Origin: Ceratodon purpureus
Taxonomy: Eukaryota > Streptophyta > Bryopsida > Pseudoditrichales > Ditrichaceae
Direction: 5' to 3'
Assembly: GCA_014871385.1 (NCBI GenBank)
Contig: CM026426.1
Coordinates: 16,244,183-16,308,182, forward strand
Length of the DNA stretch: 64,000 nt
How positions within the stretch are numbered: the first letter of the stretch is position 1; each line of letters opens with the position of its first letter. This document shows, in pieces, positions 46,420-57,439 of this stretch. The notes beneath the pieces are model-generated. The model made no database searches, had not been told where the DNA came from, and worked only from the letters and a program-made list of their open reading frames with translations. A program made the translations under genes and the position numbers.

Positions 46420-47061
46420 CTACATCTTGTTACTCTGATATAGAGGCTTCCGTAGAACTGCGTTCAAGTGAGCCTTCTTTCGGATTGGCCATTTCTTATC
46501 TCCGAGGGACACAAAAGTTGGAGCGTTGTATCGAGGACGAATGCTCCTTTCGCTTGAAGACGTCCCTGACCCAGTCGTCAAGGTCGTAGCAAGCGTGTAC
46601 CCAGGTGGAGGCCCCATCAATTCGACTGCATAGCTGTTGCGAAGATGGTCTCGTAGTAAAACCTTCTGTTGGAGAGACAGCTCACTAAGTGGAGTGTTTA
46701 CCAGATCCTCGTCAATCTCAAACGGAATGTTGCGGTCAGTTGTGAACAATGTCAAAGCCTCTACCCAGAACCCGTATATCATACCCGTACCCCACTCATC
46801 CTTCCTCTTCCTGGCATCCCGACTCTCCTTGCTGGCGACAACATATGCCGACCAAGCTGGCATGGTGTCAATCAAGCTCATCCACTGCTCGTCCCTCTTG
46901 CGCAAGTTCTCAAGAAGAGTCATGTAGTCGTAGCCCCATTCACGGCTTTCTATCAGTGATCGATTGATTTCCGGCATCAGATCCGGAAAGATTTCAAACA
47001 TGGCCGCCTCTGGTGTCACCCATGGCTGGTTGAAGAGGTCACTCACAGCCTCAACGTCCAT
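46420..47061 (-). CDS. Hypothetical 213-aa protein
   Basis: Intact ORF from ATG at 47061 (MDVEAVSDLFNQPWVTPEAA) to the stop at 46420. It is rich in Trp and charged residues, with predicted helices (SRDARKRKDEWGTGMIYGFW, LSLQQKVLLRDHLRNSYAVEL). A basic, Ser/Thr-rich C-terminal part follows (SSSERSIRPRYNAP, KKWPIRKKAHLNAVLRKP). No signal peptide or membrane segment was seen. I do not recognise the family. Codon use and length make it a credible gene, but a single exon with no known homolog leaves open that it is part of a transposon. Confidence 0.5.
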   Translation of the reverse strand: MDVEAVSDLFNQPWVTPEAAMFEIFPDLMPEINRSLIESREWGYDYMTLLENLRKRDEQWMSLIDTMPAWSAYVVASKESRDARKRKDEWGTGMIYGFWVEALTLFTTDRNIPFEIDEDLVNTPLSELSLQQKVLLRDHLRNSYAVELMGPPPGYTLATTLTTGSGTSSSERSIRPRYNAPTFVSLGDKKWPIRKKAHLNAVLRKPLYQSNKM

Positions 47062-47507
47062 ATCGAAAGAGAATAGAGGAATACTGCCAACCTAGACAGA
47101 AATCTATTCTACCTAAACTCAGTTGCGATGGCAGACCAGAGTGCCGTAGCTGATAAACAAGTTAGTACACTCCCTAAATCCTCCTCCCATCCTCTTCCAG
47201 ATATATGCAACATGTTCAGCCCTTGGAGAAGAAACACTCCCCTTCAGTCGAAGCATTTAATTCTGGTTCAATACTCGAGGATTTCCAGCCAAACTTGCAC
47301 TTAGTTATCAGTAAAATACATAAACATGTCAAGCTCTTGATTCGGCCTCTTCCTCAAGACATTACGTCACAATTATTTCAAAATCATTACAGTAATCAGA
47401 AAAGCTACTTGCACTGTTTCCACACGCTAGGATCTATAGCATATTTAGAATAATTTAGGATAAGAGGAACCATGCTTCAAATTACGAGAGATTCAAATAT
47501 GGGTTCC

Positions 47508-47960
47508 ACATCATTCCATGGCTTGAACGGGTACCCAAGCCATACCAAAAAATGAGTATCATGGGGGCATCAACCGGGGGCTTGGACATCACGGGGGTAG
47601 CACCATGGCTTTTCCCCGTGTATTTGTTTCTCGAAATTGGGCTGTCGGATCCAACGGCTCATTTTTGCCATCACCAACTTCCGGCGGAAATGAAAATCCG
47701 AATCCTCCCCCTCCCACTTGCCCCCAGGCCCCGCCAAATAATCCTCCCCAATTTCCCCATGCAGCGTGGCCCCTAAACCAAGCAACCCGGTCAGCACACA
47801 TACGAGGACGAGGACGATGTTTTTAAAATCTAATATCAGGTTCTGAGTGTGAGCCAAGGCCCTTGTCCTGCTCATGAGCCCGTGCTGGAGCCCCAACCCC
47901 TTGTCTCGCATGATGACTAGCTTCAACTTGATATTTGAATTTGAAATTAACCAGGCAACA
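47508..47960 (+). repeat. Dispersed ~400-bp repeat, copy 3
   Basis: Same motif order as the copies at 41.6 and 42.3 kb, with the palindrome variant GCTGTCGGATCCAACGGC at 47641-47658. The right part matches copy 1 to the end (CCTTGTCTCGCATGATGACT, then CTTCAACTTGATATTTGAA). The three copies differ by scattered substitutions and short indels. Confidence 0.85.
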
Positions 47961-49460
47961 AAACTACAGTCCAACTAAGAATGATTACTTGATGTTTGAA
48001 AGTATTGTGTGAATTGATTTGGTCGTTCCTCTTTTTCAAATTTGGGCCAAGTGTTCTACTACTCCTTGAGCAATTATCATGAAAATTAGATATTCACCAT
48101 CTTTAAGTTAGTTTATACAGTAAACAAATTGATCTATGTAATATGATATGAATTGCTTTTGAGATGAAGTCTATCTTATAATTAGGCTATGAAATTCTAC
48201 TCAACTTAGGATTTAGTAACCTCAGAAAACTTTCTAACATAGGAATTAAGTATAAGGCTGCAAAGACGAAATTACGTAGAGACATTCTAGATATTTACCC
48301 GCATTTTTCCTTCAAAATTTTCTTTCAATCCCCACATGGAATTGATAAAACCGTAATATTTTGTGTGTCTAAAAGGGAATATTTGTAACTACCCCGCATG
48401 TTTTTTCCACGGTCATAGGCCACAGTTATAGGTCATTTGAAAATTCCCCCCAAATTTGGTTTCCGAAAAAAATCTCAGCCGCCGGAAAATTCTCTGCTCT
48501 GGGCTCTGTGCTCACCGCTCTACGCTCGCACATCAGTTTTCCCCAAAAAAATTCAATTTGAACACGTATTGTAGTTTCTGATTGAACGGGGTAATGTACT
48601 AGAATGCCAAAGTACATGTACTGCCTTTTCCTGGGAACTGATTGAACAGCCCAGGAGTAGGCAAAATTTAACTCTTTGCCCTTATTTGGCAAATAATACA
48701 GGAGTTTCTGTATTTCAAATTCTGTAACCACATAGTGTAACATATTAGAAAAAAAAAATCAGTAACCGTCCATTAGAAAATCGAGTTTGTTGTAAGGCAT
48801 TTCCCTGACTTGTCTCGTCATTGTGCAGTAACTGCGGTTTCTGCAATGATAGGCAAATTCCCTCAAAATTTCTGTTATCTGGGGCAGAGGCCACTGTACA
48901 TTAAGAAACGCCTATGTTGATTCAAACATTTAAAATGCCCACAGGTATAAGAATTCCATCGTACTGACCTAATTCGAATGTTGAAGTTTCAATTTGTATT
49001 AAATGGATTGTTTATCATTATTACCACAGACTTATCTTTGCATAATTCTCTCCAAAGTTATCGCTGGTTACTGGCTAATGGCAGTGTGGAAAACTTTTAG
49101 TACGAAACAGAAAGTCATATTAGCCATACATAATGTGGGTCGCACATGGGCATGTATGGCTTCAGGTAGTGTAATCCTAAACGAAGCTGATTTAGTGTCA
49201 GAATCTGATTCGTACTGGGACGCTTTAAAATCCTTTCACTGATAGCTCATATGACGTTCATCTTGCTCCTCGCACGCTGTGGTTTTTACTATGTTTTGTG
49301 GGAACTGCATGGTCTTGCTCGAAGTTGAAATATAAAACTAGCTATGTTTGTCAAAGTAGTTGAAGATGCTATGAATACTGTGCTTTATAATTTTATGTCT
49401 GCATACTATGAGGTGTATTATGATGTCTTACACCTGTTGCTTGACTCGGTGGTTGAATAT
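47961..49460. other. AT-rich interval without a recognised gene
   Basis: No convincing coding frame. Near 48430-48540 a minus-strand string related to the satellite (AAATTTGGGGGGAAT) precedes a CTCTGCTCTGGGCTCTGTGC low-complexity run. Otherwise nothing identifiable. Confidence 0.4.
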
Positions 49461-49461
49461 G

Positions 49462-50716
49462 ATGCAACAGGAAACATGAAGAAGAATTGCTTACACGAGA
49501 GCACGAGAGAGAACAGTACCGGCGTAATCAACGCAGGCGAGGTAGAAGGACACGCTTTGCGTTTCCAAGGGAGCTGCAGCCATTACCTCCACTCGCTGAC
49601 TGGGTTCAAGACGAGGTACGACACGAACAACAAGATGGGCTAGTCGTGGATTCCATGGTGCTAGACACGGCCAGGGGACCATTAGACCCCGCATTCTCAT
49701 ACAAGTCAGTGTGTGCCTTCGGGAACCATTACCAAGTTGTAAGATCTGAGAGGGCTAGAAAGACATGTGATAGCGGTGTAGCAGCGACCTTTTCACAAGT
49801 TTGCAGAAATAGAGCACATGATGGAAACCAAGTGAATGCAGATGTAGAGTATATTGGACACATAGAGGAAATTATAGAACTCAACTACCAGTGTCATTGC
49901 TTAGTAGTAGTGGTTTGTGACTTTGTAAAGGCAAATTACAGGGGAGAGAATGCAACAATTAAAAAAGACAAATGGGGGTTCACTTTAGCAAAATTTTCTA
50001 GACGGTATGGTAGAGTTTGTAGGGACAGCTTCGCATTTCCTAGGCACTGCGAACAAGTATTTTACTCGGCAGCAAAGGAGAGTCCAGGTTGGAGAGTCCT
50101 ACTAAGGAAAGATGTAAGAGGTAGACGCGTATTACCGAACACACATGACGAGGACGGGAATCTATTTCGAATGGGCCATGCTGATAATTATGAAGGATTA
50201 AGACGAGATCGGGAAGTAGGGGAGCATGAGGTGGCAGCAGCTGAAAGAGGTGTAAATGTGGTTATCGAGCTTGTAATTCGGGGGAATAACGCAAGGCAAG
50301 GACAGCGGGTGGCAGGTAATTGTGGACTTCCACGAGGGAGACGTGGCAGGAGAGGTGCCCGTGGAGGTCGGGATGCGGAGCAGGTGAGACAGCGAGAACC
50401 ACTGGCGATGGCAGACGACTCTGAAGACGAAGAAATCCCTCTACGTAATGGGCACACTACAAATCTGGGTCGTCAAAGAAGGGGGGCACAAAGAGAGGGC
50501 GCCGACAACCGGAACGTCAGACAAAGGTTGGTAACAGAAGAGGAAGATCTTAGCAGCGAAAGCAATACCTCCGAAGATGAATGCGCACACTCCGAGAGTG
50601 AATCATCAGATTCTTCGTCATCTACTCGAGATCATAGCATCGATGAGCAGGTGAGTTGTGAACAGGAATACTACCACTCATCGCGTGGTAATAGACATTC
50701 CACTTCCAGTACATAA
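49462..50716 (+). mobile_element. CACTA (En/Spm) transposon C-terminal fragment with DUF4216
   Basis: Open frame of about 410 codons ending at 50716. Residues about 60-190 carry the layout of DUF4216, the C-terminal domain of plant CACTA proteins: FSYKSVCAFGNHYQV, RARKTCDSGVAATF, DVEYIGHIEEIIELNY, an aliphatic strand (CLVVVVCDFVK), KDKWGFTLAKF and FAFPRHCEQVFY. A basic RGRRGRRGARGGR patch and a Ser/Glu-rich acidic tail follow. The TNP2 transposase normally encoded upstream is not found, and no terminal inverted repeats were identified, so this is a truncated relic. The frame has no internal stop, unlike other elements here, and could be younger or still expressed. Confidence 0.65.
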
Positions 50717-53700
50717 TTGACTACTGCCACTTTATGTTCTCGTTATAATACACACCTTTCCTTGTTGATCTTGCAGGGTTCTGACTGATTGGAGGTGCAT
50801 GGTCTTGATTCGAATTGAAACATCGTGTTTATTTAAAGGCGTGGTACGTGGTGCTATCCCTTTGCCATGCGATACCTAGACGACATGTATTGCGTCCATT
50901 TGGACTATCTTGGGATTCAGACTCTTGATGAATTAGTTTATTTAATAACTGATCTACCAAGACCATACTAATTTTCAGCAAGTAAGATGATTAGCCATAA
51001 ATTATTTTGAAAATCAGGAATTCTCATTATCGTGCAGCTCCTCTTCCTTGTCCCTCGGTGATATTGTCGTATTTAATGCCTATTCTTTTCCTTGAGGCAT
51101 AGCATTGTGGAGGGTTACAATCTGTATTTTTCCATTTCTATGTCCTCCATGGGAAGTGTCGCTAACCGCATCAGTTTAGTGATTTATTTTATGTAAGCTA
51201 CTGGCTGACCATCAAACATATTTAAATTACTGAAGTTTTGAGTTCGGACCTGGTTACACTTGACAGGATTCCGTGCCAGTGATGCCTTCTATATACGAGC
51301 TAATTACTCCATTTTGCTCTTATAATATGATGAAGCAGGGCGAATAAGGGATGTGGCTAAGAACTCCCGTGAACGCTACAAACTTTACTATGAACGCTAG
51401 GCTTCAAACAAATCTGTGAGTTTTAATTAGAATTTATGCCCTCTAATTTTATCTGAGTTGATTTTGCGATACTTTTATACCATATTCGACGACATACATC
51501 ATATCGGATTTTGTTTTCAACTTAGTATTATTCCATCGATTGCTGTATTCTCTGCTCTTGACTGCTTGGATTTCTTTGGTGTCTGCAAACACGGGTGAAG
51601 GCGCTTGCAGATCTTCAACAAATGCAGCTTGTTTAGTTTCCATATCACTTCCTTACTCTTTTGAGATGAACTCAATGGTTTCCTTAATAGATTTGCACTG
51701 AACACATACGTAGAGTTGTTAGACATTCGTAACTTGATACCGAAGGGACATGCAGTGGAATTTCATGGTAACAATAAATTCAAAACTTGGAACACTTAGT
51801 TAATTTTTGGCCCATTACAAGTTTGCAGTCATTGCATCTAGCTTCAGAAAGCAATGTTGTATTTGCTCTGTTGAGCTTGAAACATGCATTCATTGTTTGA
51901 TTGCGAGTGCTGCCTATCAATTTTTGCAGATTGAAAAGCCGAGTCACAAACAATGCCTTTCTGTATCGCTCATCAAGGATGTGACAGACGCATGGCTGCA
52001 GGCATGACATGCTGTGCTTGTGCTTGTTGTAATCCCGTAGTACAAGAAATCGAAGGTTTGGAGCTTGAAGAGGGAATGACATACATGAACATTTGTCTTG
52101 GTAGATGATCGTTTCTCGTAACTGAAGCTGCGTTTGTTCTGAATAGCTGTTTCGTCCAGCCAAAGATTTTTGAGTACCGGCGTGTATTGAAATGGACATA
52201 TGCTTGTGGATATTACGTACCTGAAAACGAGCACACAAAAAGGCAGTTCTTTGGGTATTCTAAAGGTCAATTTCTCCTTCGACTTTTGCGACTCCTGAGA
52301 CATCCAGGCCGACGAAAACATGATTTTGTTGACAAAAGTAAATAATTAAAATTTAAATGAAAATGAAAATTGTTGGAACTTACATCTTCCATGTAAATCG
52401 CAATTTACCTGTATATGTAAATACATATGAACTGTATGCGCTAGACATGATTCTACAGTGAAAGTGGCTCCGTAAAGTGCACTGCCTGTACAGTGATATA
52501 TCGGGTGCATATTGTCGAAGGTGTTGCATCATTATCAACGTCTCAGCTGCAAGCATTGGCTACCGTCAGCTGTGAGATATTGAGTGGCCCTGAAAGCCCA
52601 TGCTAACGTGGACATTGTTAGAGGGATTATACACCTCGAGATCTGTACCCGGTAGCCGTCCTTGAAGGGCCTGGAGATTGTATGACGTAAGCCTCCCATG
52701 GATTGACATTTTCGTACATGTGCAATGGATCTTTTCCTCTAGAGTGTTCTGTTAGGGGGTACAGAGCATCTTCACACACCATTCCAGAAGTCCAGTGCCT
52801 CCGCTCCCTCTCTAATGCGTAGTGCTCTTTGTGCAGCTCTTACATTGATCTCAGCAGCTCGAGTCCGGGTGCAAAGGACTTCAAGCCTGCACAAGCTATG
52901 CCGAGGGTGCGTCCATCTAGTTCCAAGAGGACAAGAGCGGCCGCGGGCATTGCCACTGAGGCGCCACAAAGCTTGTCTGAACTACGGCCATGGCTGCGGG
53001 AAGTGGAGCGCGAACGGCGTCGCGGATTGCGCATTTGCAGAAGTGTGCACCGTGCACGTCTAACCAAGAAGGGTGTGGTCTAGCGTTGGACGGTGGCGTG
53101 TACAGTCGAGCTCCTTAACATAATGGGCGACTCTCGCATCCCATATCCCCACAGGGTTGGCCGTGAATTCAAACGATATCGCCTCTACTTACTCGGAGAG
53201 CCAGCTTAGAATGCATCAAAGTTGGTTTGCGGAGGCACCACAACAGGTATAGTACTCATACGTGAAACATCTATATGCTCAATTAGGGTAGGAAACTCTG
53301 GCAACGACTGTGTCTACGAGGTCTATGCCTTCGGGAGTATCGGGAGAGAACGCTGCATAGAGAATGACCTTCGTTAATTTGGTATATTAACCGTTCACAG
53401 ACGTGGAGTTCCACCTATGATCGATTCACCATGCCCAAAAACACCGTGAGGAAATGGTTACTGACACCGGTTCTTGCATGTTGCTAGGGTTGCGTCGACT
53501 GAACACCCTCTTGGACAGAAGAATTTTCATGTTAAATATTTCGTAGTAGCTGAATCAAACGACCTCCACTATTGCACACAAGTACAGATACGCATTATGG
53601 AGACCTGTCCCTTGTGCTTATTCCATTAATTCGTCAATCTTTCATACCTTCATTTGAACAAGTCCCGTTAGAGGCATTATAGGAATCACGGATGCCTGAT

Positions 53701-54550
53701 TTACCACTCTACAGTGGCTTCACCTTGACTCTTAGTCGACATCTTTTGCAGGAACTACAATGTAATGAAATGCAGTCCGGAAACTGGAAAACGCTGGGTT
53801 TGTGTATAGTAGTGGACAGTATTTGTCCAATAGTTTTTGACATAGGAATCAAATACTAGGATCCTGTTTTGTCCATTACCGGATTCTTTTACAGTACATA
53901 TCAATGAAAAAAATACCCTGCATTTTGCTTCCAATGGGACTGCTTGTTCGCATTAATTGAAAATTAAAATTTGCGGTTGTTATGGCCTGCAATGAGTGTT
54001 TGCCGGAGCCCATACTAAATTGCCAGTTCATGAACCTGTATCCATTTCTGATAGGTCTGTATAACTCATTGGGTAATAAATTATAAATCTTGTTGGTAAA
54101 CATGAAATCCATAATGACGTAAATTTTGCAACCACCAGCTCTGTCTATTCTAATTTAAATATTGTGAAATGCCATAAAGAAAATACAGTCATGTGAAAAT
54201 TCAGTGTGTTTTTTTTCTAACATTTACGAATTAAACAAGTCAAGGTCACCAAGTGAATTATGGGGGAAAAGGGCACTACATATAAAATAGCTGCCACGGT
54301 GTAACTTCAGGTCCATCTCATGACACCGAATTGATAGCCCATTTTCACTGGTGACCCAATTGACAGAAACAGACTCACTTGAACCCGGTTTGTTAATCAG
54401 GACATTTTTTTGTCACATTCTTGTCGATTATACACCAATATCCTTGTAGTGGTGTCTAGATTCACTTGAGCAAATAAACTCAATAAGCTATTTCAGAGTG
54501 ACCATGTGGATATTACTCAGATTGGAGATCATTTAAACATTTGTATCAAT
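50717..54550. other. Interval with no confident gene
   Basis: Mostly AT-rich with short ORFs on both strands. The only GC-richer part is about 52.75-53.15 kb, containing the small ORF listed separately. A CACTGCCTGTACAGTG near-palindrome at about 52480 resembles that of the 15.3-15.9 kb repeats. Confidence 0.35.
52829..53083 (+). CDS. Doubtful small basic ORF
   Basis: 84 codons, GC-rich relative to its surroundings, with basic stretches (PRVRPSSSKRTRAAAG and REVERERRRGLRICR). An internal ATG at the PRVRPS segment is an alternative start. Composition is weakly coding-like. No family was recognised, and it could be a fragment of a transposon protein or chance. Confidence 0.2.
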   Translation: MCSSYIDLSSSSPGAKDFKPAQAMPRVRPSSSKRTRAAAGIATEAPQSLSELRPWLREVERERRRGLRICRSVHRARLTKKGVV

Positions 54551-54559
54551 ATATTGAGG

Positions 54560-55300
54560 AGACGGTTTCTAGCAGCTAGAGGTGCAACATTTGGAAGAGG
54601 TTCAAGGGCATTGTGACCATTTTTGGAGACCTGTGCAACTTCTATGGAGATGGAGTATCCAATTGCAGATGGTGGCATGAGAACTTAATATCCAATGCAT
54701 TTGGAGAGTGTTATTGGGAGAGATGGCACTATTGAAGAGTGCAGACTTATTGGGGCTGAGTATGTGCAGAGGGTGGTGGATGCATCGAATAATAGGTTTC
54801 CAGACTTGGGCATCTTCAATGCATGCAAGCTCTTCAGCCCCAATCTTTATCCTGCAGATGATGAGGAGAGGACTCGTATTGCTGAAGAGTGGTTGGAGAG
54901 GTTATTCGTGAAGTTCCAGAGTTCTGAAGCAGAAAAAGATTGGTGTCGAGGTGAGTGCTTGGAGATGGTAGAGACCATGAGAGAGATGATCCCAAATAAG
55001 TCTTTACTTGAAGCATAGGAGTTTGCAGGTACAACTCCAGAGTGGTCAATTAATTGGCCTCGTTTGGGTAACTTGTGGAGGAGGGTTATGGTGATTCCTG
55101 TGAGCACGGCAATATGTGAGAGGGGTTTTTCCAAACAAAACCTGATCAAGAGTCATCTCCGTACTAGCTTGAAGTTGGAGACTTTAGATGCTTTGATGCG
55201 CATTTCATGTGCAAATATTCCATTTGAAAACATCAATTGGAATGCAGTGATGCTTGTTTGGAGAAACATGAAGGATAGGAGAATTCATCCACTTGTTTGA
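54560..55300 (+). mobile_element. hAT transposase C-terminal fragment, disrupted
   Basis: The frame beginning near 54695 (LESVIGRDGTIEECRL) continues past a TAG at 55016-55018 to the stop at 55300. The second half has IPVSTAICERGFSKQNLIKS, HLRTSLKLETLDALMRIS and NAVMLVWRNMKDRR, the hAT C-terminal dimerisation domain with its conserved S-T-A-x-x-E-R-x-F-S motif. The upstream catalytic region is mostly missing or broken (stops before 54695). In-frame TAG after EA and before EFAGTTPEW probably replaced a CAG. No terminal repeats or target-site duplication could be assigned. Confidence 0.75.
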
Positions 55301-55519
55301 ATGGTAAGTTCTTCTCTTCTTTTGTAAAAATCAAACATGTTTATATAAACTTATTTTAATACAATTGATTAGTTAACCTTCTTTTTAAATCTCTGCCATT
55401 GTGTTTAAAAGGTTCTAAATATTGTATTTGATGAATCAATGTGTGCAGGTGAATCAAACTCTTGAAGATTGGTATTTTGATTAGGTGTTAGTGATTTGAC
55501 TCCATTATGTTCACATTCA

Positions 55520-55537
55520 CATGTCATATATGACATG
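55520..55537. repeat. Perfect 18-bp palindrome downstream of the hAT fragment
   Basis: CATGTCATATATGACATG is an exact palindrome about 220 bp past the hAT stop. It may be a subterminal motif of the element or chance. Confidence 0.4.
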
Positions 55538-55847
55538 ATGTAATTGATATTTGCATCTTTCATTTTTTAAGGAAAAATTGTCAAAAAAAAAAATTAATTT
55601 TAGAACCCGTCCAAAGTGAAATTTACACACTCCGTGTCCAAAAACCGGTTCATTTTTGGAGAACCCGTCCACTGGAAATGTTTTTTTTTTCCAGAACATG
55701 TCCCTAGACATGTTGGGGAGCTTGTGAAAAATCACCACTGGTTACGATGGACATGTTTGGACCGAGACAATCACTACCAACATTGCTAACGACTTTGGCC
55801 TTTCTTTCCGCTATTCTAGCTGCGTTGGTTGGCTGCGCTGCAACAAC

Positions 55848-57110
55848 ATGGATTGTGAATTCCTCAACCGCCGACCTCAAATCGTGGAGGTAAACAAGAC
55901 TAAGTTTGAAGGATGTACCCTGCAACTGTTTCTGGTAGGTCAACCTCCACCAGCTGATTCAACAATTGTTTGCAAGTTATGTAAAGAACCTCTTGCATGT
56001 ATTGCTACATGTGGAGCGAAAGTTTATTACGTGATTGGGAAAAATCAACTAGACCAGGGCGTGTATCCATCTTGGATCTCACGATCACCTAGTCAAGGTT
56101 GGGGACTATAGAGACACAAAGGCGGAGATCAGTAGCCTCATTTAAGAGTAGGTAGAGATGACACCCCGAGCTATCAAGAGCGCCGTTGTGTTGGAGGCGA
56201 GCAAAGTTCTGAACAGCAGCTATCTCCTACAGCCTGAAGACGCACCACCGAAGAAGCTAAGCATGGAGGAGCTTATCCCTGTGTTGGATCGATGTAAAGA
56301 CATAGCTTAACCAAACATCCGCAACAAAGTATGACCTTTCGGCGACTGAGAAGGTAGGGTGTCATGGACGCTATCACCAAACTCCGTGGAATTAGTTGTA
56401 GGCGTTTGTCTAGGAGAATAAGTTCCGGGTCAGGGAGCTGAACGTGAAAAAGTCTTTGTCTTTAAAATGTCCGAAGTTGGGCCCGAGAGTGGTGTTCACT
56501 TGGTTAGTAGAATGCAAGCGCGCGGAGATCTCACGAACGCCTGGATCATGTACGACCATGTCAAAGTATAAGAGACTAGTTCACGATGGCCAACCATGTG
56601 AACGACGCTACGTACTGCCGAGGTATGACTATTGCAAGCTGTGACATGCAATCCGAGGACAACGAGGCCCAGCTCGTAATTTGGAAGAACCTCAATCTTG
56701 TCATGAAGAGGAATGGCGTTGCAGCGCCAAACTTTAAGGGGTTCATAGCAGATAATGCTCAGGCGAACTGGAATGCTGTGCAGATCATCTACGGCAATGG
56801 CAAGAAGGAAGACCGATTGGAGGATCGGGAGAGGTCCAGTCTGTTCCATTGGACTCAGAACATGGTGCAGTGTACCAAGAAGTACTTCCCTAAAGAGCTC
56901 CGGGAATGACACAAGAAGATGTATAACCAATACAGGTCAGCTAAGAGTTTGACAGAGGCGGACACTCTGTACCATGCGTTGCAAGCCTGGTGGGTATCTA
57001 CTGGGCTTTTGGGCGAGAAGGCACTAAGCAAACTGGAGTAGTGGCTGGCATACTGACATTACCGCTACCGCCAATGGCAGGGATTCATGTCTGCGGTAAA
57101 TTAACCCTAA
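55848..57110 (+). pseudogene. MULE-like transposase relic, heavily mutated
   Basis: ATG at 55848 (MDCEFLNRRPQIVEV) opens a segment with C-x2-C and CIATCGAKVYYVIG. It continues in a shifted frame with CIHLGSHDHLVKVGDYRDT and LEASKVLNSSYLLQPED, and in a further frame with MTIASCDMQSEDNEAQLVIW, FKGFIADNAQANWNAVQIIY, LFHWTQNMVQCTKKYF and RYRQWQGFM. This layout (zinc-binding N-terminus, then an IADxAQANWNAV motif with one of the DDE acids) I know from transposon proteins abundant in non-seed plants. Nonsense codons include TAA 56143, TAG 56149, TAA 56308, TGA 56907, TAG 57039 and TGA near 57055; several frameshifts also occur. It cannot encode an active transposase. Confidence 0.65.
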
Positions 57111-57144
57111 ACAGTCGTGCCCTTTTCCAGAGGGTAGCTTGTAC

Positions 57145-57240
57145 ATGAGTGGAGAGCGGAGAGCGGAGAGCGGAGAAGAGAGAGCGATGAGCGGAGAGCG
57201 GTGAGCGGAGAGCGGTGAGCGAAGATTTGGAGAGCAGAGA
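57145..57240. repeat. GAGCGGA microsatellite-like repeat
   Basis: Repeated GAGCGGA(GA) and GAGCGGTGA units follow the MULE relic. Confidence 0.8.
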
Positions 57241-57439
57241 CCAGAGAATGAGACCCTGAACCTAAAAATAGAACTTTTTTTACTAAATATAAAATATAAA
57301 ATTAGAAGATTTGAATATTCTCAATATATTTTTAGAAATAATCTTATTTTAGTAATTGAATTGACCCTATAACCGTGGACTACTTACAGTATTTTCATTG
57401 AATTTGTAATTCGTTTTTTCTTTTCTCGGTGATCAATTT

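Noticed and set aside
8395-57041. TAG/TGA read as sense codons (recoding)
   Set aside because: TAA, TAG and TGA all occur as interruptions along with frameshifts, while intact genes nearby end normally at the same codons; pseudogene decay is simpler.
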